From positions 1-64,000 of the forward strand of contig NZ_JAAATY010000033.1 in NCBI RefSeq assembly GCF_013280595.1: a DNA stretch of 64,000 nucleotides, read 5' to 3'. The notes beneath the pieces are model-generated. The model ran no database searches. It had not been told where the DNA came from and saw only the letters and a list, made by a program, of their open reading frames with translations. This document shows, one piece after another, positions 17,208 through 25,757 of the stretch; the first letter of the stretch is position 1; every line of letters starts with the position of its first letter. The DNA comes from Kibdelosporangium persicum. Lineage in GTDB: Bacteria > Actinomycetota > Actinomycetes > Mycobacteriales > Pseudonocardiaceae. A program made the translations under genes and the position numbers.

Positions 17208-18527
17208 GTGCGCGTTCACGTTTTCCTTGGGCCGACCTTGCCCGGGCGGGACGCTGCGCGCGTCCTGCCCGGGGCAGTGCTGCACCCGCCCGCCGCGCAC
17301 GGCGACATGCTGCGGCTTGGCTGCGAGGCAGGCGATGTCGTGGTGCTGGTGGACGGGTACTACCACCACAGTGCTTCCGTGCGGCACAAGGAGATCCTCG
17401 CGCTGGTGAGCGACGGCGTGCATGTCGTCGGATGCGCGAGCATGGGTGCGCTTCGTGCGGCCGAACTGCATCCGTACGGCATGGTGGGCAACGGCACCGT
17501 GTTCGAGATGTACCGCGATGGCGTGATCGACGGTGACGACGAGGTCGCGGTGATGCACGCCGAAGGCCCGGAGTACCGCAAACTCACCGTTCCGTCGGTG
17601 GCTGTTCGGCACGCGGCCGCATCGGCCACCCTGGCCGGTTGGCTCAGCGAATCCGACCATCGTGACATCGTCGGCATCGTCCGGAGTCTGCACTACACCG
17701 ACCGTACCTGGCAGGCCGTCGAAACGGCCGCCCGCCAGGCTGGACGGCATGACCAGGTCGCCCGGCTGCGTTCGTCGATGGCCGGGCAACCGGACGTCAA
17801 AGCCCTTGACACGCTCGACACCTTGACGAAGATCGCGCGCCACGAACTGCCGGGAGACGGCGAACCGGGCGAGTGGGCGACCTCCCGGCACTGGCGCACC
17901 AGGTTCCTGGCCGAGTGGCGGACCGAGTTCTCAGTCACCACAGTGGACGGCATCGAGGTCGGCGCGGGCGCGGTGGCCCGGTACCAGCAGATCTACCTCA
18001 AGGATTTCCCCGCCCGGTGGGAAAGGCTTGTTCTGTCCACAGTGGCCGGCCCGGGTGCCGGGCTCGTGCCCCGGGCGCTGGCCGCCGCGGCACGGCAGGG
18101 ACTGACGCCGGAGTCGATCACACCGGCACAGGCCGGCTACTGGCTGACACCGGCGGAGCGGACCGCGCTGTCCGGTGTGGACGCGGTGATCCGGATGCTG
18201 GTCCGTTCCCATGTGGCGCCCGCTCCGGCTCATCAGATCGTCGCGTTCGACCCCGAGGTCGTCGCCGATCCGGCGGCGCGGCGAGCGGTCGCCGAGGCGC
18301 AGGTGACGAACGCCAGGGTCGCGTCGTGGAAGAACGGCCAGAGCGTGGCGCATCTGAAAAGCGAGGTGCTGCACGCGCACCTGGCCGAGACCTGGCAGGC
18401 CGAGGACGGCGCCGCGCTGACCGCGGCGGCACGTGATCGCGGATTCGACTCGGTGGACGCGGCGGTCGCGGCGGTCCGTCCGTTCTTCCTGCGCACGGTG
18501 CTGCTGACCGGCACAAAGGCGGGTTGA
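17208..18527 (+). CDS. TfuA-like protein, YcaO partner
   Basis: About 439 aa. The TfuA core is at the N-terminus: HVFLGPTLPGRDA, then PPAAHGDMLRL, DGYYHHSASVRHKEIL and the strongly conserved CASMGALRAAELHPYGMVGN, then DDEVAVMHA. TfuA proteins work with YcaO enzymes in thioamide formation: in methanogens on methyl-CoM reductase, and in thioviridamide-type and thiovarsolin pathways, where they are thought to deliver sulfur. The C-terminal two thirds is a long helical extension. Start chosen at GTG 17208, with AGGGG five bases upstream, 23 bp after the precursor stop. Its TGA overlaps the YcaO ATG (TGATG), so translation is coupled. Confidence 0.88.
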   Translation: MRVHVFLGPTLPGRDAARVLPGAVLHPPAAHGDMLRLGCEAGDVVVLVDGYYHHSASVRHKEILALVSDGVHVVGCASMGALRAAELHPYGMVGNGTVFEMYRDGVIDGDDEVAVMHAEGPEYRKLTVPSVAVRHAAASATLAGWLSESDHRDIVGIVRSLHYTDRTWQAVETAARQAGRHDQVARLRSSMAGQPDVKALDTLDTLTKIARHELPGDGEPGEWATSRHWRTRFLAEWRTEFSVTTVDGIEVGAGAVARYQQIYLKDFPARWERLVLSTVAGPGAGLVPRALAAAARQGLTPESITPAQAGYWLTPAERTALSGVDAVIRMLVRSHVAPAPAHQIVAFDPEVVADPAARRAVAEAQVTNARVASWKNGQSVAHLKSEVLHAHLAETWQAEDGAALTAAARDRGFDSVDAAVAAVRPFFLRTVLLTGTKAG

Positions 18528-19669
18528 TGCCCGAAGCCAAGGTGTTCTTCACGGGCACGCACCGAACCCGCACGCCCGAACGGACGTGGGAGATCATCGA
18601 GCCGCTGCTGCCCAGGTTCGGCGTCACCCGCGTCGCGGATGTCACCGGGCTGGACAGCCTCGGCGTCCCGGTCGCGATGGGTGTGCGTCCGCTGGCTCGC
18701 CTGCTGGCCGTCTCCCAGGGCAAAGGACAGACGGCGGTGCTCGCCAAGGTGTCCGCGGCGATGGAAGCGATCGAGTTGTGGCACGTGGAGAACGTGCACC
18801 CGCCGGTCACCATCCCCGCGACGCCCGCCAGGGACCTGGACCTGCCCTATCCGGTCAGCGGGCTGCTGTCCGGGCCCGCCGCGCTGGTGACCGACCGGAC
18901 GCCGGTGGACTGGGTCGACGCCACCGGGATGGTCACCGGAGACGTCGTGCCGGTGCCTTCGGTGGTGGTGTCACTGCCGGACGGCGACCGGCCATGGTCA
19001 CTGCCGGGCTTCCAGTGGAGCAGCAACGGCCTGGCATCCGGCAACAGTCACGCCGAAGCAAGCCTGCATGCGCTCTACGAGATCATCGAGCGGGACGCGA
19101 TCAGCGCACAGTCCGATGACACGCCAGGGCAGTACGTCGACCCCGCGTCGATCACCGACAGCCACTGTGCAGCGCTCATCGCCTCGATCGGCTCGATCGG
19201 CGCGACCCTGACCATCGAGCGACTGCCGAGCCGGTTCGGCGTGCCCTGCTACCGCGCCGAGGTCTTCAGTCCCGACTTCCCCATCGCCACAGGGGGGACA
19301 GGCGCGCATCTGGATGCTCATGTGGCCGTGTCCAGGGCGATCACCGAGGCGGTGCAAAGCAGGCTGACCGCCATCGTGGGCAGCCGCGACGATCTCCCGC
19401 CGATCTATCAGCTGGTGCGGCTCAGTGTTGAGGAGTTCGTCCGGCGTCAGGGCACGCCGATGCCGTGGGACGAGCTCGCCCGGACGGCCGCGGGTCCGTT
19501 CGACGACATCGGCGACGAACTCGACTGGATTTCCCGCCGGGTACGGGAGATCACTTCGGTCGAGCCGCTCGTGGCGGACCTCAGCACGGTCGAAGAGTTC
19601 GCTGTGGTGCGGGTTCTGGCACCGGGGACGCTGATCGACATTGATCGCGTGCACGCCCCGATGCGGTGA
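18527..19669 (+). CDS. YcaO-domain protein (probable thioamide-forming)
   Basis: YcaO-fold ATP-dependent enzyme, 380 aa. Nucleotide and Mg-binding motifs are visible: SQGKG at 63-67 followed by AKVSAAMEAIE (Glu80, Glu83), ASGNSHAEASLHALYEIIER in the middle and HVAVSRAITEAVQSR. YcaO enzymes activate a backbone amide with ATP. The C-terminus (DRVHAPMR) lacks the PxPxP motif of azoline-forming cyclodehydratases, and there is no E1-like or ocin-ThiF partner here. With TfuA next to it, thioamide synthesis is the better prediction. The ATG at 18527 overlaps the TfuA stop. It converges on the SARP regulator gene with only 6 bp between stops. Confidence 0.9.
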   Translation: MPEAKVFFTGTHRTRTPERTWEIIEPLLPRFGVTRVADVTGLDSLGVPVAMGVRPLARLLAVSQGKGQTAVLAKVSAAMEAIELWHVENVHPPVTIPATPARDLDLPYPVSGLLSGPAALVTDRTPVDWVDATGMVTGDVVPVPSVVVSLPDGDRPWSLPGFQWSSNGLASGNSHAEASLHALYEIIERDAISAQSDDTPGQYVDPASITDSHCAALIASIGSIGATLTIERLPSRFGVPCYRAEVFSPDFPIATGGTGAHLDAHVAVSRAITEAVQSRLTAIVGSRDDLPPIYQLVRLSVEEFVRRQGTPMPWDELARTAAGPFDDIGDELDWISRRVREITSVEPLVADLSTVEEFAVVRVLAPGTLIDIDRVHAPMR

Positions 19670-19675
19670 CGGCTG

Positions 19676-22600
19676 TCACCGCTGAGTGATGATCCGGGCC
19701 GCCAGGGTGCTCAAGGCAGGCTCGATGTCGGCCTGTCCGGTTTCGAACAGTGTCGCGGCGTGGCGCTGGTCATCCCGCGCCGCGGCGGTGTCGCCCATCG
19801 CCGTATGGGCCGCGGCCGACACTGACAGAGCGTTCGCGTGGTCGAGGATGTATCCGTGCGCCGCCGCGATCCGCTGAGCCTCACGCGCGTTGGTGATCGC
19901 GCTCGGGTGATCTCCCTGAGCCACGAGCACAGCGGCCAGTTCGGTATGCGCCCGGCCACGTTCGCGCGGAAGTTGCTCCGTTGTTCCCTTGCCCGCCAAC
20001 GCCGCCGCTTCGGCCAGCCGGCCTTCCTGCCGGTGACACGCGGCCAGCCCGAGCCTGACCGTCGATGTCCAATAACGGACCCCGCCACGTGCCATGGTCA
20101 AGGCAGCGTCGAAATGCCGCGTCGCCGTGCCGGAGTCGCCCATGTCCAGTGCGGTCTTGCCAAGCACGTCAAGGCACCCGATCGTCTGCCAGTCCGCTTC
20201 GATCTCCTGCGCCTTGGCCAGCGCCCACCGGCCCAGATCCGCCGCCAGCGCGGGCCGCCGCGCCAAGCGGCTGACCTCGGCGGTGTGCCGGACCATCTCG
20301 ACGATCCCCGGCACGAACTCGAGCCGGGAGAACTTCGTCAGCGCCCGGTCGAACCGGGCCAGCGCGGAGCCGAGCCTGCCCGCCCACATGTCCGCGAACC
20401 CCCACGCTCCCTCGCACCGGGCGTCCACAAGGGACAGGTCGAGGTCGTGCGCGAGTTCGTTGGCCAGTACCAGGTTCTCGGACGCGCGATCGGTGCGACC
20501 CAAGTGGATGTAGAGCATGCTCAGGTTGAACACGGTCACGCACCGGCCCGCGGGGTCCAGCCCGTCACCGAAGAGCCGTAACGACTTCTCGAAGTGCTCG
20601 ATCGAATTGTCGTACTCGTCCATGTCCCTGGCGAACGCACCCAGGGTGCTGTGCGACCGGGCCTCGCCGATGACGTCGCCCGCGGCGCGGAAGAGCCGTG
20701 CCGCGTCGGCCATGTGCGCCCGACCTTCGGCGAACTGCGTGTTCTGGAAATGCAGCCGCGCGATACCCGCGTGGACGACGGCTTGCGGCCGCGACTCACC
20801 GGTGCGTTCCGCGGCGGTGAGCGCCGCGGCGAACGTGGACCGCCAACTGGACTGGTGGCGCCGCCGCTGCAGGTACGGCAGCAGAGCCTCGGCGAGCGCC
20901 CAGACCGGCAGGCTGTGCGCCGAACCGGTGTTGATCATCGCGAGGAGGTTCTCGGCCTCGATGTCGAGCCACTTCAGCGCGTCGGACGGATCAGTCCATA
21001 GTGGAGTCAGCTTGGCCTGTAGCGTCGGCGGCGTGAGATGCGCGTCGGTGTAGAGCATGCGGCACGCCGAGTACGTCCACTGTAGATAGAAGGCGAACAA
21101 CTCGGCCAGCGCCTGCCCGCGTTCGTCCTCGCTTTCCTGGTCCCGCACCCGTTCGAGGACGAACTCCTTGATCAGGTCATGGAAGCCGGCCCGGCCGGTC
21201 GCGCCGACACCGATCAGGTTCATCGAGGTCAGCCGGTCGAGCATGCGCTGCGCCTCGGCCTCGTCCGGTCCCGCGACGGCCGCGGCGGCCAGCCGGTCGA
21301 AATCGGGTCCGGGAATCAGGCTCACCATGCGCAGGAACCGGGACAGTGCCGGTTTGAGGGTGCTGTAGGACAGGTCGAAGGCGGGGCGTACCGCGGCCTC
21401 GTCGTCCCCCTCGATCTGCATCGCGTCGAGCCTGCTGCCGGAGCGGAGCATCCGGACGTACTCCGCGATGCTGCTGCCTTCCGAACCGGCGAGGTTGGTC
21501 GACGCGATCCGCAGGCCCAGCGGGAGGTACCCGCAGAGTGCGGCGAGCGAGCCCGTGGCTTCGGGCTCCGCGCCGACGCGGTCGGCGCCGACGATGTTGG
21601 TCACCATCGCGGCCGCCTCGCCCGCCGTGACTACTCCGATGGGGAACCGCTTGGCCCCGTTGAGCGCCGTGAGGCCGTTGAGGTTGTTGCGGCTGGTCAC
21701 CAGGACCGCGCAGGAACCGTCGGACGGCAGCAGCGGCCGGACGTGCTCCGGGCTCGCCGCGTTGTCCAGGATCATCAGCACCCGGCGGCCGCCCAGCAGC
21801 GAACGCAGCAACGCGCTCTGCTCGTCCGCCTCGTGCGGAATCCGCTCCGGCTCGACACCCAGTGCGCGCAGGAACCGGGCCAGCGCGTCCGTCGCGGCCA
21901 GTGGCGGGCTCGTGGAGTAGCCACGCAGGTTGACGTACAGCTGACCGTCGGGGAATTCGGGTCTGAGCACGTGAGCGGCGTGCACCGCGAGCGCTGTCTT
22001 GCCTGCCCCGGGCGGGCCGGACAGGACCACGAGTGGGACAGCCAGTTTGTTGCGATCCGGGCCGACGGTCAGCTCACGGATCTTGGCCAGCAGGTCGTCC
22101 CGGCCGACAAAATCGGGAATGTCCGCGGGCAACTGGAACGGTGGCCGCCAGAAGCCGGTCCGCGTCGCGGGCGCGGGCGCGGGCCGGTCGCTGGCCAGGA
22201 TGCTCTGGTGCACCTCCCGCAGCGCGTCGCCCGGATCGATGCCGAGCTCGTCACGCAGCAGCTGTGAGACCTTCCGGTACACGCCCAGCGCCTCGGCCTG
22301 TCGGCCCGAGCGGTGCAGCGCGAGCATCAGCTGGCCCCAGAAGCGCTCCCGCAGCTCGTTTCCCGCCGTGATGGCGTAGAGCTCGCCGATCAGCTCGGCG
22401 TGCCTGCCCAGCGCCAGCTCGAGGTCCATCAGGCGTTCGAGGACCTGCAGACGTTCTTCGTCGAGCCGGGTGGCCTCGTGGACCCGCAGGAACTCCGACG
22501 GCACGTCCGAGAGCGGGGCACCCCGCCACATCGCCATGGCGGCACGCAGTTCCCGGGCTTCCCTGGCGGTGTCGGAGGCTGTGCGGGCCTCGTCCGCGGC

Positions 22601-22942
22601 GGCGACCCTGGCCCGGAAACGACCGAGGTCGATCATCTCGGGTGAGACGGCGATGACGTACCCGGCGGGATGCGTGCTGATGAGCGCACCCGCGTCACCC
22701 AGGGCGTTGCGCAGCCGCATCACGTACGACTGGGCGGTGTTGCGCGCTCCTTTCGGCGGATTCTCGTGCCACAGACGGTCGACGAGTTCCTCGACCGAGA
22801 CCACACGGTTCGGCCGGAGCAACAGGCTGACCAGCACGATCCGGGTCTTGGCTGAAGGAAGGGACACCGGCGTCCCGGCGACCGTTGCCGTCAGTGGTCC
22901 GAGAATGCCGAAGTCGGCGGTCACGCCTTGGTCGGGTGTCAA
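19676..22942 (-). CDS. SARP/AfsR-type regulator with NB-ARC and TPR
   Basis: A 1088-aa AfsR-like activator. Order of domains: OmpR-type winged helix (about 10-95, including RNTAQSYVMRLRNALGDAG), bacterial transcriptional activation domain BTAD (about 100-250), NB-ARC ATPase with Walker A GPPGAGKTALAVHAAHVL (near 310), then about 400 residues of TPR-like helices. Such proteins switch on antibiotic and RiPP gene clusters by binding repeats near -35 boxes. It starts with a TTG at 22942 after GGAGGAGG, 13 bp downstream of the amidohydrolase stop, so the two form one transcript. It converges on the TfuA-YcaO operon and is the natural candidate controller. Confidence 0.9.
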   Translation of the reverse strand: MTPDQGVTADFGILGPLTATVAGTPVSLPSAKTRIVLVSLLLRPNRVVSVEELVDRLWHENPPKGARNTAQSYVMRLRNALGDAGALISTHPAGYVIAVSPEMIDLGRFRARVAAADEARTASDTAREARELRAAMAMWRGAPLSDVPSEFLRVHEATRLDEERLQVLERLMDLELALGRHAELIGELYAITAGNELRERFWGQLMLALHRSGRQAEALGVYRKVSQLLRDELGIDPGDALREVHQSILASDRPAPAPATRTGFWRPPFQLPADIPDFVGRDDLLAKIRELTVGPDRNKLAVPLVVLSGPPGAGKTALAVHAAHVLRPEFPDGQLYVNLRGYSTSPPLAATDALARFLRALGVEPERIPHEADEQSALLRSLLGGRRVLMILDNAASPEHVRPLLPSDGSCAVLVTSRNNLNGLTALNGAKRFPIGVVTAGEAAAMVTNIVGADRVGAEPEATGSLAALCGYLPLGLRIASTNLAGSEGSSIAEYVRMLRSGSRLDAMQIEGDDEAAVRPAFDLSYSTLKPALSRFLRMVSLIPGPDFDRLAAAAVAGPDEAEAQRMLDRLTSMNLIGVGATGRAGFHDLIKEFVLERVRDQESEDERGQALAELFAFYLQWTYSACRMLYTDAHLTPPTLQAKLTPLWTDPSDALKWLDIEAENLLAMINTGSAHSLPVWALAEALLPYLQRRRHQSSWRSTFAAALTAAERTGESRPQAVVHAGIARLHFQNTQFAEGRAHMADAARLFRAAGDVIGEARSHSTLGAFARDMDEYDNSIEHFEKSLRLFGDGLDPAGRCVTVFNLSMLYIHLGRTDRASENLVLANELAHDLDLSLVDARCEGAWGFADMWAGRLGSALARFDRALTKFSRLEFVPGIVEMVRHTAEVSRLARRPALAADLGRWALAKAQEIEADWQTIGCLDVLGKTALDMGDSGTATRHFDAALTMARGGVRYWTSTVRLGLAACHRQEGRLAEAAALAGKGTTEQLPRERGRAHTELAAVLVAQGDHPSAITNAREAQRIAAAHGYILDHANALSVSAAAHTAMGDTAAARDDQRHAATLFETGQADIEPALSTLAARIITQR

Positions 22943-22955
22943 ACCTCCTCCAATT

Positions 22956-24005
22956 TCACTGGACGACGCGGCCTCGCAGGATGATCCGCTTCGGGTGGGC
23001 GAGCACGGTGTGGTCGGCGGTGGGATCTTCGTCGAAGACGACCAGGTCGGCAGGCGCGCCGTCGGTGACGCCGGGCAGCCCCAGCCACGTCCGTGCGGTC
23101 CAGGAGGCGGCGCCGACCGCGGCCTCGGCAGGCAGACCCGCCCTGACCAGCAGGTCGACTTCCGTGCTGACCTTGCCGAAGGTGGCGGTGTCGGTGCCGG
23201 CGAGGACCGTCACGCTGGCCTCGTGCGCGGCACGGATGGACGACCCGAGGTGGTGTTCCCAGCCGTCGAGCAGCCAGTCGCGCCTCGGGCCCGGCTCCCT
23301 GGCCCGGACCGCGTCGAGTATCTCGGAGAAGGTCGTGAGCGTCGGGACGAGCGCCGTGCCCTGCGCGGCCATCTGGTCGAGCAGGGCCAGATCGAGGTGC
23401 ATGCCGTGTTCGAGGCTATCGGCACCGGCGAGGACCGCGTTGCGGCTGCCCTCGGCGGTCTGGCAGTGCACCGCGACCCGCCCGCCCACGTCGTGCACGG
23501 CGGTGACGACTTCACGAAGCAGATCCAGCGGGACGGGCGGGTCGCCGAACTCCCAGTCACCGATGACCTTGCACCACCCCGAGGACGCCTGCGTCTCCTC
23601 GACCGCGGCCGTCACCAGCTCGTTCTCGCTGATCTCCCGGCCGTAGCCGGGGAAGAACCGGCCCGGTGTGGCCAGCCAACGGCCCGCCGAGCGGACGCGG
23701 GGCAGGTCCGGTTCGTCGTCGACCCACTGCGGAATCCTGGCCTGCGAGCCGGGCGTCCGCACGAGGAGCACGCCTGCGTCGCGGTGTGCCCGCAGGTGCC
23801 GGCGCATCCGCTCTTCGTCGAAGACGTCCGTGGGCTGCTCAGTGCCCGGATGGGTGTGCACATCGACCAGGCCCGGCAGAATCCAGCCACCGTCGCTGAC
23901 CATCTCGGCGTCCGACGCCGGATCGACCCGCAGCTGGTCGCCGTCGATGACAAACGTCTGATCCGCACGGTCCGGCAACGTTGTCCCGCGTACCCTGAAG
24001 GCCAT
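22956..24005 (-). CDS. amidohydrolase-family metalloenzyme
   Basis: A 349-aa amidohydrolase-superfamily TIM barrel. Metal and catalytic residues are seen in order: H50 and H52 in VDVHTHPG, the lysine in WCKVIGDWEF that may be carbamylated, a His in RVAVHCQTAEG, a His in SLEHGMHLD, and the catalytic Asp in VLAGTDTATFGK. The composite beta domain is split between the termini, as usual. Relatives hydrolyse cyclic amides, prolyl or N-acyl dipeptides. No signal peptide, so cytosolic. It is co-transcribed with the SARP regulator next to the RiPP locus; amidohydrolases such as BotAH trim RiPPs, so a maturation role is possible but only inferred. Confidence 0.85.
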   Translation of the reverse strand: MAFRVRGTTLPDRADQTFVIDGDQLRVDPASDAEMVSDGGWILPGLVDVHTHPGTEQPTDVFDEERMRRHLRAHRDAGVLLVRTPGSQARIPQWVDDEPDLPRVRSAGRWLATPGRFFPGYGREISENELVTAAVEETQASSGWCKVIGDWEFGDPPVPLDLLREVVTAVHDVGGRVAVHCQTAEGSRNAVLAGADSLEHGMHLDLALLDQMAAQGTALVPTLTTFSEILDAVRAREPGPRRDWLLDGWEHHLGSSIRAAHEASVTVLAGTDTATFGKVSTEVDLLVRAGLPAEAAVGAASWTARTWLGLPGVTDGAPADLVVFDEDPTADHTVLAHPKRIILRGRVVQ

Positions 24006-24215
24006 TCGTCTCCCCCGGCGGCGGTCCGGTCATTTCGAACACTACCCGAACACGCCTGCCGCGAGCAGGCATTTCACCCGGTTCCCACGGCCACCGGCAG
24101 CGGAGTCATCGAGCAGTCATCGAGACGACATCCCGGTCACGTAGACAAGGGGACGGGGAAGCGCCGGTCGGCCGCGGGCCGCGGTCCGAATCGTCTGGGG
24201 TTCGGTTCGGGCCTC

Positions 24216-24263
24216 CCTCGTGAGTGTTTATCAGGGTTAGAACACGGATAAACACTCACGAGG
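24216..24263. repeat. palindromic repeat, copy 2
   Basis: Arms of 17 bp (24216-24232 and 24247-24263) with an imperfect centre of 14 bp. The outer part CCTCGTGAGTGTTTATC is nearly that of copies 1 and 3; the inner arm has diverged. It lies between the divergent amidohydrolase and small lipoprotein genes, so it is not placed as a simple terminator. Confidence 0.88.
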
Positions 24264-24300
24264 TGGAACCGGACAATCCGGCCGAGGAAAGGAAGGGCCC

Positions 24301-24471
24301 ATGGCGCTGGATCCCCGTCGCCGTTCGCTTCGCATGTTCGCGGTCATCGCGTCGTTGGCGGCGTTGCCTCTGCTCGCCGCGTGCAACGACAGTGACAATG
24401 ACGATGGCGACAATGATGACAACGACGGTATGGGCGCTAGGCCCGCGGTTGTCATGGTCGTGTCCCAGTGA
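24301..24471 (+). CDS. small acidic lipoprotein
   Basis: A 56-aa product with a lipoprotein signal peptide: basic start (MALDPRRRSLRMF), hydrophobic core and the lipobox LLAAC, with the modified Cys at 28. The mature part is short and dominated by Asp and Asn (NDSDNDDGDNDDNDG), then GMGARPAVVMVVSQ. AGGAAAGGAAGGG precedes the ATG. The tail could be a divalent cation-binding or spacer segment on the membrane surface; I know of no family. A strong hairpin terminator follows 22 bp after the stop, which supports a real monocistronic gene. Confidence 0.65.
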   Translation: MALDPRRRSLRMFAVIASLAALPLLAACNDSDNDDGDNDDNDGMGARPAVVMVVSQ

Positions 24472-24493
24472 CGCTGCATGTGCCCCACGGCCC

Positions 24494-24524
24494 TGCGTGC
24501 CTCCGCTTCTGACGGAGGCACGCA
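24494..24524. terminator. bidirectional hairpin terminator
   Basis: Perfect 12-bp stem TGCGTGCCTCCG (24494-24505) and CGGAGGCACGCA (24513-24524) with a 7-nt loop, in the gap between the convergent lipoprotein and P450 genes. No U-tract, as is common in actinomycetes. Confidence 0.75.
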
Positions 24525-24536
24525 AGACCAGGGCGT

Positions 24537-25757
24537 TCAGTGCAGTGTGACGGGCAGTGCTACGTGACCGTTGGAGATGAACGAGTGGCCGTGCTCAAGC
24601 TTGTCGGGTGCCACGGCCAGTTTGATTTCCGGGAATCGGGTGAACAGGGCCGGTAACGCGACCTCGGCCTCCAGCCGCGCCAGCGGTGCGCCCAGGCAGT
24701 AGTGCACGCCGTGGCCGAAGGCCAGGTGGGTCTTCTCGTCCCGGGTGATGTCGAACGCGTCCGCTGTGTCGCCGTACATCGAGCGGTCCCGGCCCGCTGA
24801 CGCGTACGCCGCCAGGATCGCGTCGCCTTTCCTGATCGTGATCTCGTCGTCGAGCTGGATGTCCTCCACCGCGTACCGTAAGGGCAGATACGCCACCGGC
24901 GCCTGCCAGCGCAGGGTTTCCTCGATCACGTCGGCCCACGAGCCGGTGCCCGAACGCACCAGCTCCAGCTGCTCCGGGTGGGTCAGCAGGGCGGTGATCG
25001 CCTGGTCGAGCAGGTTCACCGTGGTCTCGTGCCCCGCCGAGATCACCAGGATCAGGGTGTCGACGAGCTCGGCCTCCGTGAGGTGCGACCCGTCCTCCTC
25101 GCGGACCGAGATCAGCTCGCTGGTGAGATCGTCACCCGGCGTCTGCTTCTTGGCCGCGACGAGTTCGTGCATGATCTGGTACATCTTCTGGACGTTGGCC
25201 ACCGCGTCCTCGGCCGTGGCGGTGGTGTCGAAGATTCCGTCCACGACCCGGCGCAGATCCGCCCGCACCGAGTCGTGCACGCCGAACAGCTGGCAGATGA
25301 CCTCGATCGGGATCGGGTACGCGTAGCCCTCCCGCAGGTCGACCGGCTGCTCGGCGGAGTCCAAAGTGTCCAGCAGGCTCGCGGTGATCTGTTCGATCCA
25401 CGGCCGCATCCCGGACACCCGGCGGGGGGTGAAGGCCTTGGACACCAACGAACGCAGCCGCCGGTGGTCGGCGCCGTACGCGGTGAACATGTTCTGCACC
25501 GACACCCAGAGGTGCAGCGGCCAGTCCTCGGCGATCTCCCCGTTGATGTACCGCGGCCAGTGCATCCGCGGGTTCTTCGACACGCGCGAGTCGCTCAGCA
25601 GCTGCCGCAGCGTCTCCTGGCGGTTTACCGACCACGCCACCACTTCGCCGGGAAGTTCCACCAGCGTCGCCGGGCCGCGCTCGGCGAGCTTGGCTGCTTC
25701 GGCATGGATGTCTCTACCGGTCGGGTCGAGTACGAAGGGGCGGGAGCTGCGGTCCAT
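24537..25757 (-). CDS. cytochrome P450, CYP154-like, conservon-associated
   Basis: A 406-aa class I bacterial P450. Motifs: I-helix ISAGHETTVNLL (240-251), K-helix ExxR in EETLRW (Glu280, Arg283), heme loop LAFGHGVHYCLGAPLARLE with the Cys ligand at 354. All catalytic hallmarks are intact. It is the last gene of a conservon operon, directly after a CYP157-like P450; in Streptomyces CYP154-CYP157 pairs sit in the same position. The start ATG (25757) lies 133 bp inside the end of the preceding reading frame, so it must be translated by reinitiation or independent entry. Substrate unknown; a redox partner is not encoded nearby. Confidence 0.9.
   Translation of the reverse strand: MDRSSRPFVLDPTGRDIHAEAAKLAERGPATLVELPGEVVAWSVNRQETLRQLLSDSRVSKNPRMHWPRYINGEIAEDWPLHLWVSVQNMFTAYGADHRRLRSLVSKAFTPRRVSGMRPWIEQITASLLDTLDSAEQPVDLREGYAYPIPIEVICQLFGVHDSVRADLRRVVDGIFDTTATAEDAVANVQKMYQIMHELVAAKKQTPGDDLTSELISVREEDGSHLTEAELVDTLILVISAGHETTVNLLDQAITALLTHPEQLELVRSGTGSWADVIEETLRWQAPVAYLPLRYAVEDIQLDDEITIRKGDAILAAYASAGRDRSMYGDTADAFDITRDEKTHLAFGHGVHYCLGAPLARLEAEVALPALFTRFPEIKLAVAPDKLEHGHSFISNGHVALPVTLH

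Noticed and set aside
17062..19669. azoline-forming TOMM cluster
   Set aside because: No E1-like/ocin-ThiF partner, no SagB here, no PxPxP in YcaO and no Cys in the peptide; thioamidation fits better.
22470..24251. 593-codon plus-strand frame opposite SARP and amidohydrolase
   Set aside because: Antisense shadow; no motif, and it ends within the palindromic repeat.
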